From: Dyadobacter sandarakinus | GTDB taxonomy: Bacteria; Bacteroidota; Bacteroidia; Cytophagales; Spirosomataceae | Direction of reading: 5' to 3' | DNA length: 64,000 nucleotides | NCBI RefSeq assembly: GCF_016894445.1 | Contig: NZ_CP056775.1 | Span: 1,180,001-1,244,000, forward strand | In this document: one piece after another, positions 9,755-18,527 of the stretch | How positions within the stretch are numbered: the stretch's first letter is position 1 | How the letters are laid out: every line of letters starts with the position of its first letter | Notes under the pieces: generated by a model | Databases searched by the model: none | Told to the model about the DNA's origin: nothing | Seen by the model: only the letters and a program-made list of their open reading frames with translations | Translations under genes and position numbers: made by a program

Positions 9755-11644
9755 ATGGGTAAATTGCTGATCCTGCTGCTGGTGTTCTTACCGCAGGCTG
9801 TCCTGGGGCAAATCAAAGTTACCATTGACGCCGGTACAGCGGTAAAAGCGGTGTCACCCTACCTGTACGGACGCAATAATTCCTTTACTCCCGACCCCGG
9901 CCGGACCTTATCCGAAGTGGATCTGGTCCGGCTGCGGGATGCGGGAGTTCGTTTTTTCCGGGAGAGCGGAGGTAATAATGCAAGTAAGTACAACTGGCGC
10001 CGGAAGCTCGCCAGCCACCCAGACTGGTATAACAATGTGTATGCCGCAGACTGGGATTATGCGGCACGGACATTGCAGCAGCATTTTCCAGATGCGCAGG
10101 GTATGTGGGCATTTCCACTGCTGGGTTATGCGGCAAAGACCGGCGTAGCCAACTTCCCGGATTGGGAATACAACCGTTCCCAATGGTGGGAGGGGGTAAA
10201 CCAGAACCTGGCCGGCGGCGGCGAACCTGCTGCAACCGGTACCAAAGCAAAGGTCGGGGGGAATACCAACTTGTACCTTGAAAAATGGTCTGCTGACAGT
10301 ACCGTTGGGATCCTGGACCATTGGTTCGGGTCCGAAGGCATCGGATTGAACCCGGAGGGTATCCGCTACTGGAATATGGACAATGAGCCGGAAATCTGGT
10401 CGGGCACACACGATGATGTAATGCTCAACCAGCTTTCTCCTCAGGAATTTATGCAGCGGTATTTCGAGGTCGCCCGCAAGGCGCGCGCAAAGTTTCCCGG
10501 GATTAAGCTAGCAGGCCCGGTAACTGCCAATGAATGGCAATGGTATAACTGGGACGGAAAGCCTGTAACCGAAAATGGCAAAACCTATCCATGGCTTGAA
10601 TATTTTATCAAATCCATTGCAGAGGAGCAGGAAAGAAGTGGCGTGAGACTACTGGATGTGCTCGACATTCACTTTTACCCGAGTACAAAAAAGACCGAAG
10701 AAGTGGTGCAGCTGCATCGCGTTTTCTTTGACCGTACCTACATTTTTCCCGAAGCCAATGGTGTAAAAACCATTACCGGCGGATACGACAACACGCTGAC
10801 CCGCGAATATATTTTTGCCCGGTGCAATGAGTGGCTCACGCAATACCTGGGTACTGGGCATGGCGTCACGCTGGGCCTCACCGAGACGGGTATTGATGAA
10901 AGTATAGCCCCATCCGTCACGGCAGTCTGGTATGCTTCCACGCTGGGGGAATTTATGAAAAACGGCGTGGAGGTTTTCACTCCCTGGACCTGGAAAACGG
11001 GGATGTGGGAAACATTGCATTTATTCAGCCGGTACAGCCAGCCGGATTTCCTGCAGGCTGTTTCCGAAAATGAAACGCTTGTTTCCACTTACCCTACCTT
11101 GAATGCGGCCAGAGATTCGATGACGGTGATCCTGGTGAACCGTTCTGCCGCGCAGCAGCAGGTGCATAGCGAGTTGAATGATTTTGTTGCGGCCGGGAGC
11201 AAGGCACCGGTTTATACCCTCGCGCAGCTTCCGGCTACGGAAACATTTTTTTCCCATACCGAGAATGCATTGAAGGAGTCGGCAGTGGATGTGAGCGGCA
11301 GTACGTTCGGCATTTTGCTTCCGCCTATGTCTGTATCAGCGGTGGTATTGCGGGGTGGGGGAGTCATTACCGGCATGGCACCGGAGACGGAAATTATGCA
11401 GGTTTTTCCAAATCCCAGCCGTGAAAGTTTTATAGTAAAGTGGACCCGCGGCAATTTTGAAACATTGCAAATGACGGATTCCCGGGGACGGATCGTGTTT
11501 GAACAGCAGCTTGACAAACGTGAGCGTGAAGTTAGACTAAAGCCTAAACTCAGTTCCGGTACCTACCTGATCCGACTGGTTGCGGACGATGGGAAAAGTA
11601 CGGTGAAAAAGGTTGTTTTGGGGAGCCACGGATACACGGATTGA
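9755..11644 (+). CDS. Glycoside hydrolase family 44 (endo-glucanase/xyloglucanase type) with T9SS sorting domain
   Basis: Secreted or surface endo-beta-glucanase, the only polysaccharide-cleaving enzyme of this locus. 629 residues. The signal peptide ends near residue 19 (AVLGQ). The GH44 barrel shows SPYLYGRNN, RESGGNNASKYNW, YWNMDNEPEIW with the likely acid/base Glu211, LLDVLDIHFYP, and LGLTETG with the likely nucleophile Glu377. About residues 550-629 form a type IX secretion sorting domain (VFPNPSRESF near its start, GTYLIRLV, ending near KKVVLG), so the protein is probably exported through the outer membrane by T9SS. GH44 enzymes cleave internal beta-1,4-glucosidic bonds in cellulose-like chains, xyloglucan or glucomannan. 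Glutamate roles are assigned by position in the family motifs, not tested. Confidence 0.88.
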   Translation: MGKLLILLLVFLPQAVLGQIKVTIDAGTAVKAVSPYLYGRNNSFTPDPGRTLSEVDLVRLRDAGVRFFRESGGNNASKYNWRRKLASHPDWYNNVYAADWDYAARTLQQHFPDAQGMWAFPLLGYAAKTGVANFPDWEYNRSQWWEGVNQNLAGGGEPAATGTKAKVGGNTNLYLEKWSADSTVGILDHWFGSEGIGLNPEGIRYWNMDNEPEIWSGTHDDVMLNQLSPQEFMQRYFEVARKARAKFPGIKLAGPVTANEWQWYNWDGKPVTENGKTYPWLEYFIKSIAEEQERSGVRLLDVLDIHFYPSTKKTEEVVQLHRVFFDRTYIFPEANGVKTITGGYDNTLTREYIFARCNEWLTQYLGTGHGVTLGLTETGIDESIAPSVTAVWYASTLGEFMKNGVEVFTPWTWKTGMWETLHLFSRYSQPDFLQAVSENETLVSTYPTLNAARDSMTVILVNRSAAQQQVHSELNDFVAAGSKAPVYTLAQLPATETFFSHTENALKESAVDVSGSTFGILLPPMSVSAVVLRGGGVITGMAPETEIMQVFPNPSRESFIVKWTRGNFETLQMTDSRGRIVFEQQLDKREREVRLKPKLSSGTYLIRLVADDGKSTVKKVVLGSHGYTD

Positions 11645-11663
11645 CACGGATTCGATAAAGCAG

Positions 11664-11704
11664 TGACGGCTAGGCACACCGGATTTCGGAGCGCCTGGCC
11701 GTCA
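11664..11704. terminator. Bidirectional hairpin between convergent genes
   Basis: TGACGGCTAGGC (11664-11675) pairs with GCCTGGCCGTCA (11693-11704), a 12-bp stem with one G-T pair. It lies between the converging ends of the GH44 gene and the SDR gene. No long T-run follows, so termination strength is uncertain. Confidence 0.5.
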
Positions 11705-11723
11705 TTCGTTTACCTTCAACAGT

Positions 11724-12461
11724 TTACCAGGGACTTATGCCGGTTTCAGGCGCATTATCATTGCTAAAAAACTGACCTGTGGGACCGTTCTCATCCAATG
11801 TTGCTGCTTTTACCAGGCGGGCTGCGGCATCAGGTACAGTACCCGGACCACTATGATGGTTGAAGTCCGTAGCCGTATAGCCCGGATCCACCGCATTTAC
11901 CTTAAAATTCGTATCCCGCAACTCATACGCGAGCATGATGGTATAACCGTTCAGCGCTGCCTTGGAGCTTGCATAGGCTACCGGCTTCACCGGGTAATAT
12001 TTCCAGGAAGGATCGCTGTGGAGCGTCAGCGAACCCAGGCCCGACGTTACATTGACGATCCGGGGCTCAGACGATTGATGCAGCAGGTCCATAAATGCCT
12101 GTGTAGTTTCAATTAAACCAAAAAAGTTGGTCTCGAATACATCCCTGAATACGCCGGTACCCGCATCGAGCGCGGTTTGCGGGTAACTTCCGCTGATGCC
12201 GGCATTGTTGATCAGCACATCCAGCACGCTGGTCTTGCTGCCGATGGTCTGACGCGCAGCCTGAATAGAGCCCGCATCCGTAACGTCGATCGTGATAGGT
12301 TCTACCTGGTCGAGTCCTTCGGATTTCAGCTGATCGGCTGCCTCCCGGCCTTTTTGCGCATCGCGGCTTCCAAGGTATACATAGTAGCCTTGCTGCAATA
12401 ACTGGCGGGCGGTTTCAAATCCGATACTTTTATTGGCTCCGGTTATCAGTACTTTTTTCAT
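11724..12461 (-). CDS. SDR-family NAD(P)-dependent oxidoreductase
   Basis: Classical short-chain dehydrogenase of 245 residues; the substrate is unknown. The cofactor loop TGANKSIG is at residues 7-14, then NNAGISG, an active-site Ser in NVTSGLGSL, and the catalytic YASSK. I chose the ATG at 12461, which starts directly at KKVLITGA; the frame is open for 15 more codons to 12506, but these residues would lie outside the Rossmann fold. The first glycine spacing is TGxxxSIG, a common variant. It is on the same strand as, and about 70 bases downstream of, the AraC regulator gene, so it may be co-regulated by it. Confidence 0.88.
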   Translation of the reverse strand: MKKVLITGANKSIGFETARQLLQQGYYVYLGSRDAQKGREAADQLKSEGLDQVEPITIDVTDAGSIQAARQTIGSKTSVLDVLINNAGISGSYPQTALDAGTGVFRDVFETNFFGLIETTQAFMDLLHQSSEPRIVNVTSGLGSLTLHSDPSWKYYPVKPVAYASSKAALNGYTIMLAYELRDTNFKVNAVDPGYTATDFNHHSGPGTVPDAAARLVKAATLDENGPTGQFFSNDNAPETGISPW

Positions 12462-12531
12462 TTTCGTTATTTTTTGTGATGTGACAAAATTACTGCCGCC
12501 TTCCATTTCGCCTGAAACACATTTCGCGGTA

Positions 12532-13422
12532 TTACTGGTACATTTCCCGGGTAGCCGCCCGGTACTCCGCCGGTGTCAGGTTTGTTTCGCGCTTGAAGAA
12601 CCGGTTGAAGTACGAAGCGTCCGAAAATCCCAGCTCGAATGCGATTTCCTTGGACGAATGCCGGGTATGAAACAGCAGGCGCCGGGATTCGAGCACGAGC
12701 CGCTCATGGATGTGCGCGATGGCCGGCCTGCCGCTCTGGGCTTTGACCACCTCACTCAGGTACCCGGCTGACACATGCAGCAGTCCGGCGTATTCACTCA
12801 CCTGGTGCAGCTCGCGGAAATTTTCGCCAATCTTTCCATGAAATTCTTTTAGTAAGATCTTATCGGTCGACACTTCGCTGCTTTCAAACTGTTCCGTATA
12901 CAGGCGGCTCAGGTAGGTGAGCAGGACGGTCAGCCAGGCAGTCAGCATGCGTTGCTGCCACTCGCCGGGGCTCCGGTACTCAGCATGTATTTTTTCAAGC
13001 ATATCCTCAATGAAAGCCACATCAGCGTCGGTCAGCAGGAGCTCATGCGCATTCCGGGGATTTTGTATCAGCGGCAGCTTGCTGAGGGCCGCATTTTCCT
13101 GCAAGGCAAGAAACTCCTTTGTAAATGCAACGGCGGTCGCCCACATAGGTTTGGGCTCCTCCTTGACGGTGAGCTGATTAGGTACGAACACATACATCGT
13201 ATGAGGCCTGGTGACGTACGGTGTCATGTCAACCCAATGCCTGCTGTTGCCCTGACGGGTAAAAACGAGCAGGTAGTAATCTTTCCGGTGAGGCACCAGC
13301 AGTTCTGACTGGTGTGTCAGCGCACCTTCAAACCGGGCCATGGTAAACAACCTGCCGCCGATGACCGGGTCTTGCTCCAGTGTATAAGTGGGTACCTGCT
13401 GGTCGGTGTTAAGAACATTCAT
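12532..13422 (-). CDS. AraC-family transcriptional regulator
   Basis: 296-residue DNA-binding regulator. The N-terminal two-thirds is a cupin-like ligand-binding part (YYLLVFTRQGNSRHWVDMTPY). The C-terminal third is a double helix-turn-helix of the AraC type (HVSAGYLSEVVKAQSG, then SSKEIAFELGFSDASYFNRFFKRETNLTPAEYR as a motif region at about 250-285). Its ATG overlaps the stop of the upstream TIM-barrel gene by four bases (13419-13422), indicating translational coupling with the Tm-1-like pair, so it probably controls that operon or the downstream SDR. Confidence 0.92.
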   Translation of the reverse strand: MNVLNTDQQVPTYTLEQDPVIGGRLFTMARFEGALTHQSELLVPHRKDYYLLVFTRQGNSRHWVDMTPYVTRPHTMYVFVPNQLTVKEEPKPMWATAVAFTKEFLALQENAALSKLPLIQNPRNAHELLLTDADVAFIEDMLEKIHAEYRSPGEWQQRMLTAWLTVLLTYLSRLYTEQFESSEVSTDKILLKEFHGKIGENFRELHQVSEYAGLLHVSAGYLSEVVKAQSGRPAIAHIHERLVLESRRLLFHTRHSSKEIAFELGFSDASYFNRFFKRETNLTPAEYRAATREMYQ

Positions 13423-14282
13423 TTTTGAAGCGTAATACTTTTAAAATCCCGTGTCAGGTCTGTGAGAGACTGCTCAATGCCCATACGTTCCAGTGAAGAG
13501 GCACCCACAAAGCCATGCACGTTGGTACGGGAAAGGATGTGGCGCACATCGCCGGGCGTATTGACCGGGCCACCGTGCGTCAGGAAGAATATATCGGGAT
13601 TCACTTCACGTCCCGCGTCCGCGATCTGCTGCGTTCTTTCGGCTGCATAGTCCATGGACACCGCGGCACCCGTCACACCAATCGAGCCGCCTACCGTGGT
13701 ACCTACATGCGCCACAATGGCGTCTGCGCCTACTTCGGCCATCTGGCGGGATTCTTCGGGAGTGGATACATATACGATCGAAAACAGGTCCATCATGGTT
13801 GCAAGGCGGATCATCTCCACTTCTTTGGCGAAGCCCATGCCCGTTTCTTCCAGGACCTGCCTGAAATGTCCGTCGACAATGCAATGCGTGGGAAAATTGT
13901 TGACGCCTGAGAATCCCATTTCTTTCACTTTCAGCAGGTGGTGCCACATCCGGCGGCGTGGGTCGGAGCCATGCACGCCGCATATTACCGGAACCTCTTC
14001 CACGACGGGCAGTACTTCAAATTCTCCGATTTCCATGGCCACGGCATTGGCATCCCCGTAACCCATCAGCCCGGCGGTAGACCCGTGCCCTGCCATCCTG
14101 AACCTGCCTGAGTTGTAGATGATAATCAGGTCAGCGCCACCTTTTTCAATGAATTTGGCACTGATCCCGGTTCCGGCTCCGGCGGCAATGATGGCCTTGC
14201 CCTCGTCGATGGTCTTTTGCAAACGCGCTCTTACTTCCTGTTTTGTATAGGGATTTCCTTTCCCCGTCCATTGATTTGGCAT
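13419..14282 (-). CDS. Phosphoenolpyruvate hydrolase-family TIM-barrel protein (Tm-1 C-terminal-half type)
   Basis: 287 residues of the PEP-hydrolase-like TIM-barrel family (Pfam PEP_hydrolase). Visible features are IIAAGAGTGISAKFIEKGGADLI, IYNSGRFRMAGHGSTAGLMGYGDAN, VPVICGVHGSDP and HVGTTVGGSIGV, and the C-terminal NVHGFVGASSLERMGIE. The reaction is not established; the barrel fold and conserved Gly/His loops suggest a phosphorylated or carboxylic small-molecule substrate. It lies 31 bases after the Tm-1-like ATP-binding gene, with which it forms a conserved pair. In plants the two are fused into one protein (tomato Tm-1). Confidence 0.88.
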   Translation of the reverse strand: MPNQWTGKGNPYTKQEVRARLQKTIDEGKAIIAAGAGTGISAKFIEKGGADLIIIYNSGRFRMAGHGSTAGLMGYGDANAVAMEIGEFEVLPVVEEVPVICGVHGSDPRRRMWHHLLKVKEMGFSGVNNFPTHCIVDGHFRQVLEETGMGFAKEVEMIRLATMMDLFSIVYVSTPEESRQMAEVGADAIVAHVGTTVGGSIGVTGAAVSMDYAAERTQQIADAGREVNPDIFFLTHGGPVNTPGDVRHILSRTNVHGFVGASSLERMGIEQSLTDLTRDFKSITLQK

Positions 14283-14313
14283 GTTGTATCAGAATGTGCT
14301 TAAATGATCATTT

Positions 14314-15537
14314 TTATTTTTTTACTATTTCCAGCAGCGTGCGGACCAGTATCTCTGCAAACGCAGGATCATTGATATGCAGATCAGCCTCAATGATCTT
14401 TACCTTGCTCCCGGCATGCTGCCTGATTGCCTGAAACAAGACAGTATCAGCCTCAGGGTTGTAAAATATTCCGCCGGGGGCATCAACCTGGGAAATACCC
14501 TGCTGGGGGATCACGATGGCCGCAGGCGCTTCCGACCGGCTCACTTTTCCGGCCAGCCTTTCTCCCAGTATGCTGTTTTCTTCCGGGTTGGTCCGCATAA
14601 GCGTTACATCCGGTGCCCAGCTGTAAAGCTGGCGGTTCCGGAAGCGCGCAGGTACGGTGTCGGGCTGCGCAAAATTGACCATATCCAGACATCCGGGTAC
14701 CACCACCTGAGGAATTCCCATTTCAGCCGCAGCGGTCAGCCGCTCTGGTCCGGCGCTGCAAATGCCTTCGCAGAGGTCGTCGGCCAGCTCGGTTGTGGTC
14801 ACGTCGAGTACTGCATCAAAGCTTCCCTCGCGGATCAGCGCCTCCATGGTTTTGCCTCCTGTGCCGGTCGCGTGAAAAGCCATTACCTCGTAACCTTCCA
14901 GGTTGAGCAGCTTGGTACACTGATCCACGCAGGCCGTGGTGTTGCCGAACATACTGATGGCCACGCAGCCGGCAACTTCCTGATCCTGCTGCACGGGCAC
15001 GTTCGCCATGGCGCATATTGCCGCTGCGGCTTGCTCCACGAGCATTTTCAGAATGTGGTTCATGCCGGCCACGTCCACAACCGAGGGCATTAAGGTAATG
15101 TCCTTGTCGCTCACCTGCCGGGAGAGATCCTTGGCGGCGAGTGTGGTCAGGCACAATTTGGGAATGCCCAGCGGAACATGCTGCATGGCTGCGAGCGCAA
15201 TGTAGGTGCCTCCGCCGCCGCCCATCCCGATCACCGCCTTGATTTTTCCCTCTGCCACAAGTCTGGCCGTGACCCTGGCAGCACCCCGGCCCATCACATC
15301 AATGGCTTTGCCGCGGTCACGTTCCGCGCGCAGCCGGTCAAGGTCGTAGTCGCCTTCCGTGGCAATGGTTGCTGCCTCAAATTGTACTTCAAAGGCGTCG
15401 GTAGTGCCGTAAACACCTGTGTTCATCATAATTACCTGCTCACCCTGTGCCAGGACATGCCTGCGCAAATGTGCAAAGACGCTGCCCTTGGTGTCAAAGC
15501 AGCCGATGATCAGAATGTATTTTTGTTGCAGATCCAT
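14314..15537 (-). CDS. Tm-1-like ATP-binding domain protein (UPF0261)
   Basis: 407-residue UPF0261 protein. It opens with KYILIIGCFDTKGSVFAHLR, the usual start of this family, and carries the glycine-rich GMGGGGGTYIALAAMQ loop, LCLTTLAAKDLSRQVSDKDITLMPSVVDVAG and HATGTGGKTMEALIREG. Its length matches the family. Known members bind ATP; the metabolic reaction is unknown. First gene of a minus-strand run with the PEP-hydrolase-like barrel and an AraC regulator. The promoter would lie in 15538-15690, back to back with the operator-bearing promoter of the DUF1684 gene. Confidence 0.9.
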   Translation of the reverse strand: MDLQQKYILIIGCFDTKGSVFAHLRRHVLAQGEQVIMMNTGVYGTTDAFEVQFEAATIATEGDYDLDRLRAERDRGKAIDVMGRGAARVTARLVAEGKIKAVIGMGGGGGTYIALAAMQHVPLGIPKLCLTTLAAKDLSRQVSDKDITLMPSVVDVAGMNHILKMLVEQAAAAICAMANVPVQQDQEVAGCVAISMFGNTTACVDQCTKLLNLEGYEVMAFHATGTGGKTMEALIREGSFDAVLDVTTTELADDLCEGICSAGPERLTAAAEMGIPQVVVPGCLDMVNFAQPDTVPARFRNRQLYSWAPDVTLMRTNPEENSILGERLAGKVSRSEAPAAIVIPQQGISQVDAPGGIFYNPEADTVLFQAIRQHAGSKVKIIEADLHINDPAFAEILVRTLLEIVKK

Positions 15538-15691
15538 AGCGAACCGACAAGTTAAATGACAAAATCAGAAACTACTACGCGTTTGCGGCTGGTGTGAGAA
15601 TATCTTTAATTTGACCGCCCGGGGTGGTGTTTGTTTAGGTAAAAATTGCTGGCTTGTGCCGCGAGCTTGGCTAATTATTATCCTATAAAAG

Positions 15692-15720
15692 TTGTAGACT
15701 AGATAGTTTATGTAAATTTG
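15692..15720 (+). promoter_or_regulatory. Promoter with embedded inverted repeat, copy 1 (TetR-type operator candidate)
   Basis: The -33 TTG is at 15692-15694 and the -7 TAAATTTG at 15713-15720 matches the Bacteroidota TAnnTTTG consensus exactly. Between them lies TAGACTAGATAGTTTA (15695-15710), an imperfect palindrome of the form TAxACTAnnTAGTxTA. A protein bound there would block RNA polymerase. The same arrangement recurs at 18295-18324. It drives the DUF1684 gene at 15802. Confidence 0.75.
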
Positions 15721-15801
15721 CAGCAGGGTACAGGTTCGTACCGGATCTTTCCTGCGCAGAGGGGCAGGTTGATCATTTTATCCCGTATTACCGGTCATTT
15801 T

Positions 15802-16680
15802 ATGAAGTACAAAATACATTATCTGTTCGTGCTTGCGGCCGTGCTTTGCTCGTCCGCATTTACCCGTAACGACAATGCTTATGAGCAGGAAATCCGCGAG
15901 TGGCATGCCCAAAGGATTGAGCACCTGAAACAGGAATCGGGCTGGCTGAACCTCGCGGGGCTGTACTGGCTGCATGAGGGCAGCAATACCTTTGGTGCGG
16001 ATGAGAAAAACGACATCTTGTTCCCGAAAGAACGAAGCAAACCTTTTCTGGGAGAATTTGTACTCAACAAGGGCAACGTTACCCTGCATGCCGGTCCGGG
16101 GGCTGAAATTTTCAATGGCGACCAGCCGGTAACCAGTCTGGATATTTTTCCTGGCGGAGAGGCAGTTACACTGAAACACAATTCCTTGCGCTGGTTCGTC
16201 ATCAAAAGAGGAGACAAGTACGCGATCCGTTTGCGTGACCTCGAAAGTCCGTATCTGAAAGAATTCACCGGCATCGACCGATTTCCGGTTGAAACGAAGT
16301 GGCGCGTAAAAGCCCGCTTTGAGCCTACAACCGGTCGTACTGTCGCTATCACAGATGTTACCGGCCGGACCGACGAGCAGGTATCGCCGGGCAGACTGGT
16401 ATTTACCAGAGATGGACAGGAGTACAGCCTTGATGCCGTAGGCACTACCGATGAGCTCTTCATTATTTTTGCCGACCTCACAAATAAGACCGAAACTTAC
16501 GGATCCGGACGGTTTTTGTACTCGTCTGTTGAAAAAGATGGCTCCGCCTGGCTCGATTTCAACAAGGCGATCAATCCGCCCTGTGCGTTTTCACCCTACG
16601 CAACCTGCCCGTTGCCGCCTAAGCAAAACAAGCTGGCACTGGCCGTGAAGGCCGGTGAGATGCGCTACGGAGAACATTGA
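15802..16680 (+). CDS. DUF1684 domain-containing exported protein
   Basis: 292 residues from the ATG at 15802, which starts a signal sequence (KYKIHYLFVLAAVLCSSAF); the frame is open upstream but those residues are not signal-like. Family marks are SGWLNLAGLYWLHEGSNTFG near the mature N-terminus and the C-terminal NPPCAFSPYATCPLPPKQN with LAVKAGEMRYGEH. The biochemical role of DUF1684 is not known. It is preceded by a promoter containing a palindromic operator candidate shared with the gene at 18528. Confidence 0.88.
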   Translation: MKYKIHYLFVLAAVLCSSAFTRNDNAYEQEIREWHAQRIEHLKQESGWLNLAGLYWLHEGSNTFGADEKNDILFPKERSKPFLGEFVLNKGNVTLHAGPGAEIFNGDQPVTSLDIFPGGEAVTLKHNSLRWFVIKRGDKYAIRLRDLESPYLKEFTGIDRFPVETKWRVKARFEPTTGRTVAITDVTGRTDEQVSPGRLVFTRDGQEYSLDAVGTTDELFIIFADLTNKTETYGSGRFLYSSVEKDGSAWLDFNKAINPPCAFSPYATCPLPPKQNKLALAVKAGEMRYGEH

Positions 16681-16780
16681 GGCTCAGGCTCGCACCGGCA
16701 GCGCTATCGTAGGAAAGTGACGTTACTGCCGCCCGGCCTTGCCGGATTTATTATCTTGCATAAAATCTGAATACGTTTTT

Positions 16781-18202
16781 ATGTCTGAAATAAATGTGAC
16801 CGCTCAGCCTGACGGGCAAAAATCCATTGCAGTCCTGCCGTTTGCCAACCTGAGCCAGGATATGGAGCAGGAATATTTCAGTGACGGAGTTACCGAGGAA
16901 ATTATCAATCTGCTCAGCCGCACGCCGGGGCTGAAGGTAGCCGGCCGTACTTCTTCTTTTACCTTCAAAGGAAAAAACCAGGACCTTCGCAGCATCGGGG
17001 AACAGCTGGGTGTGAGCCATATCCTGGAAGGCAGCGTGCAGATGTCGGGTAACCGCATCTGTATCACAGCCCGGCTCGTCAATGCGGCCGATGGGCAACA
17101 CCTCTGGTCTGACCAGTACGACCGTGAGATTGCAGACATTTTTGATATACAGGATGAAATTGCGCTCTCAATCCTGCGGCAGGTGAAAGTGCAGCTGTTT
17201 GGCGAGGAGCCACGCGCCACATTCAAGCGCTATACAAATAGTCCGGAAGCTTACCAGCTATACCTGCACGGGCGGTTTTTTCATAATAAATTTGCCGGAA
17301 CCACCGAGTTTAACAAGGCAATCGGCTACTTCCAGTCGGCACTCGCCATCGAGCCTGACTATGCAATCGCCCACGCCGGCATTGCCTCCTGCTACCTGAA
17401 CATGTGGTTTTACAGGCTCATGCCGGCTTCCCGCGCAATCCCGCTGATGACCGAAGCCACGAAGCGTGCATTGGAGCTGGATCCCGACATTGATGAAAGC
17501 TACCTGGCACTCGCGCGTATGCACATGCTCTACGAGTGGGACTTTGCCAGTGCGGCGCAGGCATTCGAAAAAGCCCTGGCATTGAACCCCAATGCGCCCG
17601 AACTGCACGGCCAGTACGGGCTTTATCTCGCACTGACCGGCAATACGGCGGATGCACAGGAACACATTGCGCAAGCCTTGTCGCTGGAACCGTTTTCCCT
17701 GATCAACAACTTCTACGGCGGTTACGTGTACTGGATTGCGGGTGATTTCGGTAATGCGGTTGCGCAGGGCAGAAAGCTTGCCGCACTCGACCCTGCTTTT
17801 TGGGGCGGGCATATGATCACAGGCCTCAACCTGATTACCCTGCAGGATTATGCGGAAGCACAGGAAGCACTGGAAACTGCGATGGAGATCAACTATAATG
17901 GCATAACGCTCAGTGCCTGCGGCGCTTTGTTCGGCTTGTCCGGCGAGCCCGAAAGCGCGCATGATATACTGACTCAAATGGCCTCGCTCAGCAAATCGCA
18001 GGTGGTATCCAACTACGATTTCGGCATTGTGCATGCCTGTATCGGCGAGTCGGACACGGCAGTGGCGTACTTTCAGGCTGCGGTAGACAAGCACGAGCCT
18101 CCGATGCTTTTTTTCAGGTACATTGCGCGTGACTGGCTTGCGGGCGACCTGGCGGACGAAAGGTACCATGCATTAATCGACAGGGTTGCAGGCATGCATT
18201 GA
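16781..18202 (+). CDS. TolB-like/FlgO-domain and TPR-repeat protein
   Basis: 473 residues. The N-terminal domain (about 10-140; SIAVLPFANLSQDMEQEYFSDGVTEEI, LKVAGRTSSFTFKG, VSHILEGSVQMSG, DIFDIQDEIALSI) is the TolB/FlgO-like module common in adenylate-cyclase-type and CadC-type regulators. The rest is a superhelix of TPR units (ALAIEPDYAIAHAGIASCY and further repeats). No winged-helix, cyclase, kinase or membrane segment is present, so the protein is probably a cytoplasmic scaffold or an orphan sensor module. The ATG at 16781 is chosen over an upstream TTG at 16739, because the extra residues do not belong to the domain. Confidence 0.85.
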   Translation: MSEINVTAQPDGQKSIAVLPFANLSQDMEQEYFSDGVTEEIINLLSRTPGLKVAGRTSSFTFKGKNQDLRSIGEQLGVSHILEGSVQMSGNRICITARLVNAADGQHLWSDQYDREIADIFDIQDEIALSILRQVKVQLFGEEPRATFKRYTNSPEAYQLYLHGRFFHNKFAGTTEFNKAIGYFQSALAIEPDYAIAHAGIASCYLNMWFYRLMPASRAIPLMTEATKRALELDPDIDESYLALARMHMLYEWDFASAAQAFEKALALNPNAPELHGQYGLYLALTGNTADAQEHIAQALSLEPFSLINNFYGGYVYWIAGDFGNAVAQGRKLAALDPAFWGGHMITGLNLITLQDYAEAQEALETAMEINYNGITLSACGALFGLSGEPESAHDILTQMASLSKSQVVSNYDFGIVHACIGESDTAVAYFQAAVDKHEPPMLFFRYIARDWLAGDLADERYHALIDRVAGMH

Positions 18203-18294
18203 TCCGGCGGACTAACTTCTTTCTTTTCCAGCTGGTATTCCAGGATGTACTATCATAGTAGAATTTTATTCGTGACAAATATTAAACTATAAAA

Positions 18295-18324
18295 TTGGTA
18301 GACTAAATAGTTTAATTAAATTTG
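18295..18324 (+). promoter_or_regulatory. Promoter with embedded inverted repeat, copy 2 (TetR-type operator candidate)
   Basis: The -33 TTG is at 18295-18297, TAGACTAAATAGTTTA at 18299-18314 differs from copy 1 in one base, and the -7 TAAATTTG is at 18317-18324. The distance from palindrome to -7 box (two bases) is the same as in copy 1. The next start codon is at 18528, leaving an untranslated leader of about 200 bases in which I see no other gene. Confidence 0.72.
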
Positions 18325-18527
18325 CACCACAACCACCACCAATTAAGGCATTCGCCTTACTGACGATCATTCATTCAAAATCTGAGCTTTCCGATCGGGA
18401 TTGACGTATCGGGCGTATATCGGTGCAGGATAGACAGGATACCCGTCTCAATCGGGTCAGATATGGGGAAGAAAGCAGGGCAATTGAGAAAGTGAAGGAG
18501 CCATTTGAACATACAGAATCAACATAC

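Noticed and set aside
11630..11655. Three copies of CACGGAT near the GH44 stop
   Set aside because: Too short and too close to the end of a coding region to claim a repeat element.
14377..15093. 238-codon ORF opposite the Tm-1-like gene
   Set aside because: It lies wholly inside a well-supported minus-strand gene and shows no domain motif.
17258..18169. 303-codon antisense ORF opposite the TPR gene
   Set aside because: It is an antisense shadow of the TolB/TPR protein; the sense frame has clear domain motifs and the antisense product resembles nothing.
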